Shown: in pieces, positions 1 through 11,968 of the stretch | Position numbering within the stretch: the first letter of the stretch is position 1 | Layout: every line of letters starts with the position of its first letter | Assembly: GCA_024803745.1 (NCBI GenBank) | Contig: JANJXV010000013.1 | Location: 58,404,602-58,468,601, forward strand | DNA length: 64,000 nt | Direction of reading: 5' to 3' | Source of the DNA: Megascapheus bottae | Taxonomy: Eukaryota > Chordata > Mammalia > Rodentia > Geomyidae | Notes under the pieces: generated by a model | Database searches by the model: none | The model's input: only the letters and a program-made list of their open reading frames with translations | Told to the model about the DNA's origin: nothing | Translations under genes and position numbers: made by a program

Positions 1-3000
1 GTGGGATTATGTCTTGGTGGCTGACCGCCAGACTCAGCAAAGCCTGGAGCAGAAGGAGAGGCTTCAGGAATTTCTGGGGGAGCTGCAGAGAAAGGGCTTC
101 CACCTCAAGGTAGGTTTGTGCCCTGCAGGGGTGGAGGAAGAGGCTGGAGAGTTCCAAGGACAGTGTATGACCTGTGCCCTGGCAACAGGGGACAGGCCGG
201 TGGCTGTGGATGAAGGGGGAGCGATGCACAGTGGAACAGAGGGTCCCATGTGGCTTCCCCAGATGGTAGAAGACCAGAAGCGGGTGTTCTTCGGGATTCG
301 AGCAGACAGTAGGATCTTTGACCTGTACCACACTCTCCTAGTGGACTCCGAGGGTCCAGCCCCCAGTGACAAGCTGGTCAGGTCAGAGCCAGTCCCAGCT
401 GCCACAAGGTGAGAGGCTGCATCCAGAGCCAGAGCAGGGAGTACCCCCACCCCTAGGCCTGGCACTGGCAGAGGAGGGGCCATGACCTGAATTCTGGTAC
501 CTCGTCATCTCAGAGGGCAGAGGCTACAGGTTCAGGCCCCACCCCATGTGAAAAGTACCTTCCTCAGTTTCCGCGGTAGTGATAATTCTCGCTTACTGAA
601 GCATTCTGAAGGGTACCTTTGACTGTGTTCCTGTAGACACAGAATCAAAGCCAGCTGTTAAGTGAGGGGAGTGGACAGGTTTAAGAGGCCCGGGGGTCCT
701 TTCCCTCCGAGGCCATCATCTCCCACAAACCCCTGCATTCTACTTCTAAGGCCTCTTCCTGCAGTCTGATCCCTACTTTGTGGACTTAGAAGCCTGGTAG
801 AGAGAGGCTGCTGTGTCCCCAAGTGCCAGCTTCTTCTCTTACCTCCCCTGGCATTTCCTGTTCTGTACCCAATCCTAGCCAGGCCCATCAAAGCTCAGCT
901 GGAGCCTGGCCAGTGGGCATAGACACAGGGTGCTCTTGGCATCTGAGTGTGAAGCAAAGATGTGACTTGCTGGGTCTCAGAGCTGGTCAGAAGAGTAGAG
1001 GCAATGTTGTGGGAGCCTAGAGGTTCAGGCCTGGGGAATCTGTGCACTCCTGGGAGGGGTCGTGTTTCAGACATGCATGCAGGAAGAGAAGGTCCTTTGG
1101 TGCCGTCCTGCAGTCTCACGCCTGGCTGTGTGGCCATGGTCACGCTACCCAGCCTCTGTGAGCCTCAGACCCCATGTAGTCAAAATGGCTCACGGGGTTG
1201 TGAAGAGGGTTTGTGTAGGTGAAGGCTCAGCATGTACTGTTGGGCTCAGGGCTGTGGGAGGCATACTTGAAAGTTGGGCTCTCATCTGGGAGCTGGGGCT
1301 CAGAGCAGGAGTAGGGGAGTATGGGAAGTAACCTGGAGGGGGCCCCGCTCCTGGAGGCTCTCAGAAGATTCTTAGATGCTGCGCTGTGGTCATTGCTCGC
1401 AGACTGGGGGCCCTGCTGGGACAAGGGAAGATCTAGGCTGACTGGCTGGGACAGGGCTGCAGAACTGAGTCCATCCTGACCCTACCCTTGGGTTTCAGAA
1501 TCAGAATCGTGAACTTTATCCTGAACTGCAAGACAGCAGCTGGTGGTGAGGATGGTGGGCAGGTAGCTGGGAGGGTGCTGCACAGGCAGAGGTCCCCTTT
1601 GGTCTCCTCCCCTGTGACACACGCTGCCTGTGACCCCCAGACACCTTCGAGGCTTTGGTGAAAGACAAGGTCTTTGAAACCAGGTTCCCCCTGCACAAGG
1701 TGAGAGGTGGGCCAGCCCGGGGTGGGGTGGGATCTGGAAGCTTGAGGGCGCCCCAAGGCAGGAACTTCTCACTGTCCGCCACTTAGGTCCAGAGGGAAGA
1801 AAAGCTGAGGAAGTGGGCCCGGTGGCGAAGCATGTTCCGTGAGCAGCCAATTGATGAGATCAGGTAACATTGCCCCCAGAGGTCACCAACACACCTGTGG
1901 CTCAGCCAGCCTACCGCCCCTACCCACATGTGGCCACACTCCTGAGGGGCTCCGCTGCCCTGTGGGGGGAGGCCCTGACCCCGTGGCTTGTCTGTAGGAA
2001 CTATTTTGGAGAGAAGGTGGCGCTCTACTTCGCATGGCTCGGCTGGTATACTTACATGCTGGTACCGGCTGCCCTGGTGGGTCTCATCGTCTTTCTGAGT
2101 GGGTTCGCTCTGTTTGATGCCAGCCAGATCAGGTAGGCCAGATGCTGGGGACTGGAGGTTAGGCTATGGGCTGGGATAGGACAGGGCCCCGGTAGGGCCT
2201 TGCATCTGGGAAAAAGCAGTGCCAGCCCCATCTCTGCACCCTCAGCAAGGAGATCTGTGAGGCCCACACCATTGTCATGTGCCCCCTTGGTGACCACACG
2301 GGCAGCTACCACCTGCTCTCGGAGACCTGCACCTTTGCCAAGGTTTGCTGCAGCTCTGGGGTCTGGGTACCAGCTGGCAGTCTGTCTGTCTGGTGGCAGG
2401 GGCCGGGAAGACAGGGAGCAGAATGCTCTGTACTCCCTGGGGGACACGGTGAGAGGCCTAGCTCAGCCTCTGCTCTCTCCAGCTCACCCACCTGTTTGAC
2501 AACGAGGGCACTGTGCTGTTTGCCTTCTTCATGGCTCTGTGGGGTGAGTTCTGCGGGACAGCCGGCCTGAGCTCCAAGGCCCCCGCGACTCCCAGGCACC
2601 GTGACACCTTTTATCTCTACTGCAGCCACAGTGTTCCTAGAGATCTGGAAGCGGCAGCGAGCTCAGGTGGTCCTGCACTGGGACTTGTATGGGTGGGATG
2701 AAGAACAGGTGAGGTCCATCTCCACCCAGGGCACCCTGGGGCCCAGACTTGCAGCCCTTGTCCCAGCTGGGTGTCCCCGAGGCCTCTGTCTTCCCATGTC
2801 TGAGGCCTGTGTCCATGTCCTCCTCTGTCTGAAGCCTATTACCCCGTGTCCCCCTGTGCTCTCGTGTCTGTCCGTCTGTCCCCCATGTTGGGGGTGTCTG
2901 AGGGCATGCCTGTGTCCCCGTGTCTGAGGCGTCTCGTACCTTCCTCCCTAGGAAGAGATGGCTCTGGAGCTCATTAACTGTCCTGACTACGAGCTCCGTC

Positions 3001-6000
3001 CTCACCGACACTCCTACGTGCGAAGCATGCTCATCCTGGTCCTGTCTCTGTTCATGGTACTGCGGGGGGTTGTTGGGGGGGGGGCTGCAGACATGGCCAC
3101 TCGGCCCTTTCACGTCCTGTCCACGGCTGCCCATCCACAGATATGCCTCATTATCGGTATGGCCCACGTGCTGGTTGTCTACCGCGTGCTGGCTGCTGCC
3201 CTCTTCAGCAGCTTCTTGGAGAAGCAGGTGACCACGGCCGTGGTGGTGACGGGAGCTCTGGTCCACTACATGATTATTGTCATCATGACCAAGGTAGGGG
3301 AAAAAATGGGAGGACCACAGGGGCTCTGGTGAGGTGTCAGGCGAGCCCTACACGGTGGCACTCGTTTCCAACAGGTCAACAGGTTCATGGCCCTGAAGCT
3401 TTGTGACCTCGGTGAGAGGACGGCCCATCCCTCTCTGGGGTGTGGGGGAGGACTCAGGCTGGGGGTTCTTGGAGCTATGACCAGAGACAGGGTGGGGGAA
3501 GTTTCCTGCTGATCTGGTGCCTCGTATTTGAGAGGTGAGGGCCACAAGTACCACAGTGGTACAGAGAACGACAGGCAGGGGAGGGACCGCTGTGTTTCCT
3601 TGCAGAGAAGCCCAGGACCTTCTCCGAGCGAGAGAGCAAGTTCACCATGAAGTTCTTCAGCCTGCAGTTCTTCGTTCACTTCTCCTCGCTCATCTACGTC
3701 GCCTTCATCCTGGGCAGGTGTGCAGCCTAGCCGGCTCCCTCTGCCTCCACCTTCATAGTTTGTTTCCTGTCTTTAAAAAGTCAACGGACCTGGGGGCTGA
3801 GAGTTTGACCTAGAGGCAGAGTGCTTGCCTAGCATGCACGAAGACCCAGGTTCGGTTCCTTGGTACCACATACACAGAAAAAGCCAGAAGTGGTGCTGTG
3901 GCTTAAGTGGTAGAGCTCTAGCCTTGAGAAAGCCCAAGGACCATGCTCAGGCCCTGAGTCCAAGGCCCAGGATGAGGGGGGGTGGAGAGGGAGGGAGGGA
4001 AGAAGTCTGAGCCTGCGGATGCCTGCATGAGGCTGAATCTGCTTGCTGCCTGAGTAGGGCACCTCAGGCTGAGGCTGAGATGCCACCTTGTTTGTCTCAT
4101 GGCCACTACAGTCTCAGCAGGGTGCTGCCCTGCTTCCTCCCATACTTTGTTTTCCTCCCCAGGATCAACGGTCACCCTGGAAAGTCCACGCGCCTGGCGG
4201 GTCTGTGGAAGCTGGAGGAGGTCAGTGTCCTAGTGTCCTCCTGTGTGAGTCCCCGCCTTCCTTAGCTCTTCCCCCTGACCTCCCCTCTGGCCCCACAGTG
4301 CCACCTCAGCGGCTGCATGATGGACCTGTTTGTGCAGATGGCCATCATTATGGGTCTGAAGCAGACACTGAGCAACTGTGTAGAGTACTTCCGCCCGTGA
4401 GTGAAGCCCCTGCCCTCTCCTCCCCCCGCCCGCCACCGCAGTGCTGCTGCTCCTCCTCCTCCTCCTCCTCCTCCTCCTCCTCTTCCTCCTCCTCCTCCTC
4501 CTCCTCGGCTCCCGCCCGAGAGTCTCAACCCCTCCTCCAATGCTTAGATGGCTGGTCCACAAGTGCCACACCATTTGGACTATCAAACACAACTGCGGGT
4601 CACAAGAGCCTGAGCTCCGGGAGTGGCGGCACAACGTCCTCCTGAACCCCGTCACCACCTTTAGCCTGTTTGATGAGTTCATGGAAATGAGTGCGTGGGG
4701 AAGGGGGAGGGGAGGCAGGGGCTTTGGCAGCCTGGGCCCAGACTGACAGACGGACCTGACGGCCTCCCAGTGATCCAGTACGGCTTCACCACCATCTTCG
4801 TGGCCGCCTTTCCGCTGGCCCCTCTGCTCGCGCTCTTCAGCAACCTGGTGGAGATCCGCCTGGACGCCATCAAGATGGTGCAGCTGCAGCGGCGCCTTGT
4901 GCCCCGCAAGGCCAAGGACATCGGTCAGCAGCTCCCGGGCGGGCGATGGGGGTGGGTGCCGGGAGCAGCTTAGCTCTGGGTTTTGCACTGTGCACGTGGG
5001 TGCCTGTGATGGCACTGATTTTGGCACAGCTCAAGCCCGGGCCGGTGACAGTATGAAGGGGCTCAAGCCCCTTCTTTCCAGACAGCCAGTCTACCTACCG
5101 GGGCTGCCATGTTTCCAGTGGAGCCTGGGAAGCTCAGTCCCCAGGCAGAGGCAGGGCTGGTTCTGCCCGTCATCCCCCAGCATCTGCTGAAGGGTTTGCA
5201 GCCCCCAAGGGATCACAGTGGAAGAGCTGGTCTCTGAAGGATGAGGAGCAGGACATGAGAGGCACCCTGAGGGTGTCGGGTGGGCAGAGGTGCTGAGATG
5301 CTGGATATGGAGAGGAGGCGAGAGAGGCAGTAGGAAGGACTCCCAGGAGGCCCAGGTTTAGGTGTCCTTGGGTGGGGTTCAGGAGGAAGATGGGGATGAG
5401 AGTGGATGAGAACATACAAGTCCCTCCTGCTGATGCCAGGATGAAGGCAAAGTGATCCCATAGCTGCCTTGGCTGGGGCTTTCTGAATGACCCCTGTTGC
5501 TGCCATGGGGTGTCACGGAGTAGAAGTGCCAGGAGGCCCTTGGCCAGTCAGGCTCCCAGAGCCTGTACCAGCAATCAGGCAAAAGAGCCAGATTACCTCA
5601 TCCACTGGTCCACCGCCCCGCCCACTGCTCTGACTGCCCCGCCCCACTGCTCCACCGCCCCGCCCACTGCTCCACCGCCCCTCCCAACTGCTCCACCGCC
5701 CCGCCCACTGCTCTGACTGCCCCTCCCCACTGCTCTAACTGCCCCGCCCACTGCTCCACCGCCCCGCCCACTGCTCCACTGCCCCTCCCCACTGCTCCAC
5801 CGCCCCGCCCACTGCTCTGACTGCCCCTCCCCACTGCTCCACCGCCCCGCCCACTGCTCTGACTGCCCCGCCCACTGCTCCACCGCCCCGCCCACTGCTC
5901 TGACTGCCCCTCCCCACTGCTCCACCACCCCGCCCACTGCTCCACCGTCCCGCCCACTGCTCTGACTGCCCCACCCACTGCTTCACCGCCCCGCCCACTG

Positions 6001-7607
6001 CTCTGACTGCCCCTCCCCACTGCTCCACCGCCCCGCCCACTGCTCTGACTGCCCCTCCCCACTGCTCCACCGCCCCACCCACTACTCCACCGCCCCGCCC
6101 ACTGCTCTGACTGCCCCGCCCACTGCTCCACCGCCCCGCCCACTGCTCTGACTGCCCCTCCCCACTGCTCCACCGCCCCACCCACTACTCCACCGCCCCG
6201 CCCACTGCTCTGACTGCCCCGCCCACTGCTCCACCGCCCCGCCCACTGCTCCACTGCCCCTCCCCACTGCTCCACTGCCCCGCCCACTGCTCTGACCGCC
6301 CCGCCCCGCCGCCCTGGCCCAGGGACCTGGCTGCAGGTGCTGGAGACCATTGGCGTGCTCGCGGTCATTGCCAACGGGATGGTCATTGCCTTCACCTCCG
6401 AGTTCATCCCCAGAGTGGTCTACAAGTACCGCTACGGCCCCTGCCGCTTGAACTCCTCATCCGAACACGAGTAAGGCCTGACACCACTGCGAGCTCCCCA
6501 AGACTCTAGCCCCTCACACCTAAGCCCCGCGGAGCCCAAACCCGCCCTAACCCTCCCTCCCGGGAATGCTGGACACTGCCAATGCCACCGGGGACTGACC
6601 TTTAGACCCCAGACTAGCACCCGAAAGGGCCGACTAGACCCCTGTCGGGGTGAGGGTCCTGAAGTAGAGCTGTTTCTGAATGGTTCCCTCCGAAGTGAGG
6701 CCTCTGCTTCTGATACAAGGGGACAGCGCAGAGCCATGTCTAGCTCCTCTTGTCCTGGACCTGGCAATGAAGGCTGGATCTCCTGGGGCAGCTCCAGGAA
6801 TGATCCCCAGACTGGGGGTGGGGGGGAAAGTTGGTGTAGCCCCAGCAGACTCCCTCCCTGTGGGACACGGAAGAAGTCATCCATGGTGGCCCGCCTAATT
6901 GTCCCCCAGACTCCGTGGGTTTCTGAGAGGTGCCTCAGGCCCTAAGGGGCCTGCTAGCTCCATACTCCTGTCTCTGCAGCTGCCTCACGGGCTATGTCAA
7001 CCACAGCCTGTCTGTTTTCCATACCAAGGACTTCCAGGACCCAATCAAGAAAGAGGGCTGGGAAAATGTGACTGAGTGCAGGTTTGGAATTTTCTCACCC
7101 TTCCATAATTGCCCTCTAAGCTCCTGACCCCTGACCTCAGGTTCCTTCCCACCTAAGGTACCGGGACTACCGAGACGCCCATGACTACAACCATTCTGAG
7201 CAGTTCTGGTTCCTCCTAGCCATCCGCCTAGCTTTCGTCATCCTCTTTGAGGTGAGCCAAACTGAGGAGAGGTTTGGTGGAAGTTAAGGCAGCTCTCTCC
7301 AGCTATCCTACTTGGCTGCCAATTGCCAAAGGTCCTGTTAGCCGCTGTCTTCACCTGGTCTCTCTGGTCCGCCCTGTCCCCAGCATGTTGCCTTGTGCAC
7401 CAAGCTCGTTGCTGCATGGTTCGTGCCTGACGTCCCCCAGTCTGTGAAGAACAGTGTGCTAAGGGAGAAGTTCCAGGCGCTTCAGAAGAAGATGCGGTAG
7501 GGTTGGCTTGGCTGGGCAGGCCTCTGGGAGGGCCCCCCGAGGACCCACCTTTTGACCTTACCAACCCACCTACTGGCAGCTGCAGCTCCCGGAGCACAGA
7601 GGTGTAG
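1..7607 (+). CDS. ANO9: Anoctamin-9 (TMEM16J), 5' end outside the window, 22 coding exons
   Basis: ANO9 is a multi-pass TMEM16-family membrane protein, reported as a phospholipid scramblase/cation-channel type member. Coding exons: 1-109, 263-408, 1499-1545, 1641-1699, 1787-1863, 1998-2132, 2246-2342, 2483-2543, 2626-2708, 2952-3056, 3141-3293, 3375-3411, 3606-3717, 4163-4220, 4299-4396, 4548-4690, 4771-4923, 6323-6470, 6980-7081, 7158-7251, 7384-7496, 7580-7607. They join in frame to 718 codons plus TAG. Human ANO9, as I remember it, has 782 residues and aligns throughout, so roughly 35 N-terminal residues are missing off the left edge. Recognisable blocks are [11 protein letters not shown] before the first membrane segment, the hydrophobic run after [40 protein letters not shown] and the tail SSRSTEV. 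Donors at 2343 (GTTTGC) and 7082 (GTTTGG) are atypical beyond GT. If the exon 7384-7496 donor is not used, the frame reads CGG then TAG at once. SIGIRR follows on the same strand. Confidence 0.95.
3790..3982 (+). mobile_element. SINE family A (tRNA/ID-like) in an ANO9 intron
   Basis: The copy has an A-box-like start, the 'gcttgcctagcatgca' segment and a B-box-like GGTTCGGTTCC, followed by the shared 'gtggtgctgtggct' block. It sits in the intron between exons 3606-3717 and 4163-4220. Compared with the other copies it is moderately diverged. Confidence 0.8.
4441..4506. repeat. (CTC)n microsatellite in an ANO9 intron
   Basis: About 20 nearly pure CTC/CCT triplets begin roughly 45 bp after the exon ending at 4396. 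They make the intron strongly pyrimidine-rich ahead of the acceptor at 4547. Confidence 0.9.
5600..6310. repeat. 20-22 bp C-rich minisatellite abutting an ANO9 splice acceptor
   Basis: About 33 units alternate between two forms, 'cactgctctgactgcccc' and 'cactgctccaccgcccc', each followed by gcc or tcccc. The array fills the distal half of intron 4924-6322 and ends about 12 bp before the acceptor AG at 6321-6322. The long reading frames it creates on the minus strand are repeat artefacts. See findings for the absence of AG. Confidence 0.95.
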
Positions 7608-8082
7608 ACAACCCTGAACAGGTGGAGAGGAGTCTGGACTGCAAGCTACCACTTCCACAGCCTGACCCTGACCATGCCGTGTTGTGGGAGGTGCGAGAAA
7701 GCCCTGTGTGCACTTGGGAGTCCTGTGGAGTCCATGCACACGTGGGTGGCTATGGGAGTCTGTGTACATGAAGGTGGTTATAGCAGTCAAGGAACGCTTG
7801 GGCAGCTTTGGTATATGGAAGGGTTGTTGGAGTCCTATGGGTGCTTGAGGCATCTGTGAGCCACACAGGTGTCCCTACAGCACCTGCTCCATTTCTTGTA
7901 AGAGATAAACTTGGCACCACCTGAACTGAATTCTGAGTGTCCTAGTGTCCATAAAACCAGGGTGTGGGGCTTCTCACGAAGTTCACAGCAGGAAAGTCGG
8001 CCTGAGTTCCTTCTGCTACAAAAAGATCCGCCTTGCCCTGCTACACCCTGGCTGGTGGGAGGCTGCCAGCAGAACTTCCTGT

Positions 8083-8088
8083 AATAAA
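8083..8088 (+). terminator. ANO9: Probable ANO9 poly(A) signal AATAAA
   Basis: AATAAA lies 476 bp after the ANO9 stop codon, with no other gene between. The 7608-8082 stretch would then be the 3' UTR. No other canonical hexamer was noticed in that interval. The cleavage position is not shown by sequence alone. Confidence 0.55.
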
Positions 8089-8159
8089 ATTAAGCTTATT
8101 TGTGCTGATTTCTGAGCCTTCTGCTGCAGAAGAAACAAGTTTCCAGGGGTTAGGTCTGC

Positions 8160-9450
8160 CCTGAACTAAATGGCCCAAAGAACAGAAGGGCGGCCCCGGC
8201 CCCCCCTCCGAGGCTGTGGGGCGCTGGGGTCCGAGGGCCAGGTGACAAAGGCACCCGGGAATCGCTCCCCGGGCGCCCCGCCTCTCCATCCGGTTGGACG
8301 GGTTTCGCGGCAGGCCCCAGGCGCTGGCCCGGGGCGGGCACCGGGGCGGGGCCCCGAGCGGCCGCGCACCTGGCCAGGTGGGCTCCGCCCCTGCGCGGCC
8401 CCCGCGTGCCCGCCAGCCGTGCGCGGACTCCGGCCCGAGGAGGTGAGTGGAGGGCGCCGACCCGACCGCTGCGGCCCGGGCCTGGGGCTCCGGGCTTCCG
8501 GGACCCCGCGCCGCGGCGGGCGCGGCTCGGCTCGGCAGGAAGCGGCTCCGAGCCCGGCGGGCTTCCCGAGCCGCCCGGAAGCCCGGCCGCCCCGGCCTCG
8601 GTGCGTCGCGGCCGCCCTGTCCGCCCGGCCCGCCCCGCGCACTGGCTTCCCCGCCGCCCTCACGGCAGGAAGCGAGGAGCCGGACCCGCGGGACGCCGGC
8701 CCCACAGCCAGACTCGGAGCCGAGGGCGTCAGAGGGCGCGGGAAAGACTGGCGGGGCCGGGACTGGGCGCCGGGCGAGCTTCCGCCGCCCGCGTGCCCGG
8801 CCCTCCGCGCTCGCCCCCGACCCCCGCGCGCCCCGCCTCGGGCACACGAGCACACGCGCGCCCAGGCCCACAGGCGCCCCCAGCCACCCACGAGCATTCC
8901 CCACGGGTGTGTCCCCGCCACCTGCACGCCCCCGCCCCGCCACCAGCGCGTCCCCGCCTCGAGCACACGCGTCCAGGCCTGCAGACGCGCCCCGAGGCCT
9001 CGGGCACACGAGCACATGGGTCCAGGCCCGCAGACGCGCCCCCGCCTCGGGCACACGCGTCCAGGCCCGCAGGCGCGCCCCGAGGCCTCAGGCACACGTG
9101 CACACGCGTCCAGGCCCGCAGACGCGCCCCCGCCTCGGGCACACGTGTCCAGGCCCGCAGACGCGCCCCCGCCTCGGGCACACGCGTCCAGGCCCGCAGA
9201 TGCGCCCCGAGGCCTCAGGCACACGTGCACACGCGTCCAGGCCCGCAGGCGCGCCCCGAGGCTTCGAGCACACGTGCCCAGGCCGGCAGGGGCCCCCAGC
9301 CACCCAGGAGCATTCCCCACGGGTGTGTCCCCGCCACCAGCGCGTCCCCGCCTCGGGCACACGCGCCCAGGCCCGCAGGCGCGCCCCCGCCGCCTACGAG
9401 CGTTCCGCGCAGGCGCGCTGACTGCTCACCTGGCCTAGCAGGCGAAGGTG
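8160..9450. promoter_or_regulatory. SIGIRR: CpG island, probable SIGIRR promoter and non-coding first exon
   Basis: This stretch is very GC- and CpG-rich and follows the ANO9 3' end. SIGIRR transcripts in human begin with non-coding exons, which fits a promoter here about 5 kb upstream of the SIGIRR start codon. A strong donor-like GAG|GTGAGT at 8440-8448 could end a first non-coding exon; this is inference. The right half (about 8830-9420) is a tandem array. Long overlapping reading frames in it follow from GC content and are not genes. Confidence 0.6.
8830..9420. repeat. GC-rich minisatellite of about 39 bp inside the CpG island
   Basis: Units resemble 'cacacgcgtccaggcccgc' followed by 'agacgcgcccccgcctcggg', with length variants of 36-42 bp. 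A higher-order block beginning 'ccacccacgagcattcccca' appears near 8884 and again near 9300, suggesting a nested duplication. Confidence 0.9.
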
Positions 9451-9611
9451 CTTCGGAGCTGACGATGCTGGGGTCTCGCCCCTGCCCCAGGGACCCAGGG
9501 CCCTGGCCGCGGGGTGCAGGGGTTCGAGCCGGGGCGCTGCCCTGAGGACTCTCACGGGTGCACGGGACGGGAGGAACCAGAGGAGCCCGCAAGTCCCTCG
9601 GTCCTGCGGGG

Positions 9612-10030
9612 CGAGGGCCGGAGATGCTTGTCCAGTGTAGGGCGATGCAGCCACCGGTCCTCCACCCTCCACCCTCCACCCCAGCCTGGGGACGAGGGCC
9701 GGAGATGCTTGTCCAGTGTAGGGCGATGCAGCCACCGGTCCTCCACCCTCCACCCTCCACCCCAACCTGGGGACGAGGGCCGGAGATGCTTGTCCAGTGT
9801 AGGGCGATGCAGCCACCGGTCCTCCACCCTCCACCCTCCACCCCAGCCTGGGGACGAGGGCCGGAGATGCTTGTCCAGTGTAGGGCGATGCAGCCACCGG
9901 TCCTCCACCCTCCACCCTCCACCCTCCACCCCAACCTGGGGACGAGGGCCGGAGATGCTTGTCCAGTCTAGGGCGATGCAGCCACCGGTCCTCCACCCTC
10001 CACCCCAGCCTGGGGACGAGGGCCGGAGCG
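9612..10030. repeat. 81-bp minisatellite, five copies
   Basis: The unit starts 'gggccggagatgcttgtcca' and ends in a variable number of 'ccaccct' steps plus 'ccccagcctggggacga'. Copies are almost identical, so the array is young or well homogenised. It lies in the presumed SIGIRR 5' intron. Confidence 0.95.
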
Positions 10031-10039
10031 GTGCGCCCG

Positions 10040-11770
10040 GGGCAGCCCCTCCTGCGGGTCTGCTGCAGACTTGCCGCCAGCAGACCCTCGGCTTCGTTGC
10101 CCGCCCCATTTCTGTTAGCATCCGTGGTTTGTACGGGGAAGTTCCGTTCCACATACCCGACCGTCCAGTGGACAACATGCCCGGGTGGGATTCACCCCGC
10201 CACTGCTCTCCCTCATCTCCCTCCCCCTTCCTAAGTCAACTGCTTATTAAGTTTTACACATGCACCTAACCAAAGCATTTGGGTCCTCTTTACTCTCACT
10301 CATCCTGTTTACCCTCCTTGACCCCTACCACCCTCAGACATGGCCTGTTTCAATTTCAGTCATTTTCTTTTTAGTGGAAGCCAACCAAAGTGGTTCACTG
10401 TCATTCCACGCTGCATATATAGTATTTTAATCAGATTGACTCCCCCTACCGTACTCTTACATGCTGTGTCCCCACCACCCTCTGTTACTGGCTGGCAGAC
10501 CTCCTTTGCTCTGACAGGTTGAGATCAGACATGCATGGGGCTGGCTCACTTTGCTAGGAGCAGGAGAGGACTGAGCCACACCTGGGGGTGGCATCAAAGG
10601 TGGGCATGTCCAGGAGGCAGCCTCCCTGCGGACCTTCCTTGTGAATATAGGGTGCTTCTAGTTGGGGATGCCCCTCTGCCATCCACACCCTCACACACTG
10701 CATAGAGGCAAGTGCAAAGCCTGGAAGACTAGGGTGGGCCCCAGAGGAAAGGACTGCCTGACTCAGAGCTACAGGAAGAACCAGGCAGGCGGGGCAAGAA
10801 CCACTAAATGCCCGCCCCACCAGGGGAAGGGGTGGGTGCCTGGGTGGGGTTTAGGTTTAGGAGAGGGTGTGACTGCAAGGCAGGAAACTACAAAAAAGTT
10901 CTAAAACGTATCAACAAAAGCAGGTTCCCACCAAGCTGTGGATGTATCCTGGGACACCGTGGTATTGTGGACACTTCCTGGGGTCCAGCTGAGAGGGACT
11001 TGCTCCCAAGTGCATGTCAGTGACCTCCAGGATCGACTTCTCCGGGGAGGAAAGAGCCAAGAGCCGGAACCAGGTGACTGCTTTCCCTGCTGCTCTGTGG
11101 CTTTGTGGCCTATTCTCAGAACTGGGCTGGCTTGGTTGAGGACTGGCCCACTGAGCATGCCACATGCACATACATGTGCGTGCCCAGGTACATGTGTATG
11201 TATGTGAAGGCAGCAGGAGATGCCTGAGCTCTCGGAGAATATAGCAGTGTGTACAACTTGAGCTCCAGGCAGTGGCAGTGAGAGGTACCCGTGGCAGGAA
11301 GGGTGTTGTGTGGAATCACGTGTGAGCACACAGGCCAAGATGAGCCCTGTTTAAGTGTGTGGGCCAGAGGGCTGTGTGCACAGAGTTCAGGGGGAGGGTA
11401 GCTACTTTGACTTCTGAAGCTCCCCAGATCTTGAGTCTGGGGAGGTCAAGAGCAGCTGTGACAGGTACACCGAGACCTGCAGGACTAAAACAGAGCATTG
11501 TTCATGCTGAGAGGGGTCTGGTGCTTGAGAGGGGGTGTCTTCTGCTGACCTCCAGTGGGCAATGCTGCCTGAATGACTTTGCTACAACTTCCCTCCACTC
11601 CAAAGCTTCTGGAAGAATCCCCTCGTGAGTGCCAACAGAAGCATGCTACACGTTGAGCTAGTTCCTGAGGCAACTGCTGTCCAGCTACGCAAGCCTGGGT
11701 TTACTGGTTCCAGGCACATGGGCTGGCGGGGAGGCTTAGTGTTGCCAAGGCCTTCAGGCCTTAGTGGTAG
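10040..11770. other. Non-repetitive stretch of the presumed SIGIRR 5' intron
   Basis: No coding exon, RNA gene or clear mobile element was recognised. A CA/TG-rich run near 11165-11205 is the only simple-sequence feature noticed. Confidence 0.5.
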
Positions 11771-11773
11771 TAG

Positions 11774-11963
11774 ACACTTTTTTTTTTTTTTTGCCGGTCC
11801 TGGGCTTGAGCACTGTCCTTGGACTTTCTCAAGGCTAGAGCTCTACCACTTGAGTCTCAGCACCACTTCCAGCTTTTTTCTATGTATGTGGTTCCAAGGA
11901 ATTGAACCGGGTCTTTGTGCATGCTAGGCAGGCACTTTAACCACTAGGCCAAACTCCTGGCCC
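11774..11963 (-). mobile_element. SINE family A, antisense
   Basis: Starts with a T run (poly-A tail read in reverse), then 'gccggtcctgggcttgagca', and ends in 'aggccaaactcctggccc'. It is nearly full length. Confidence 0.85.
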
Positions 11964-11968
11964 TAGTA

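Noticed and set aside
5598..6407. 269-codon minus-strand frame
   Set aside because: It translates the ANO9 intronic minisatellite (GGAVEQW-type repeats) antisense to a well-defined intron.
8170..9438. Long overlapping open frames (up to 422 codons) on both strands of the CpG island
   Set aside because: Very high GC removes stop codons; the translations are low-complexity repeats and there is no exon structure or similarity to a known protein.
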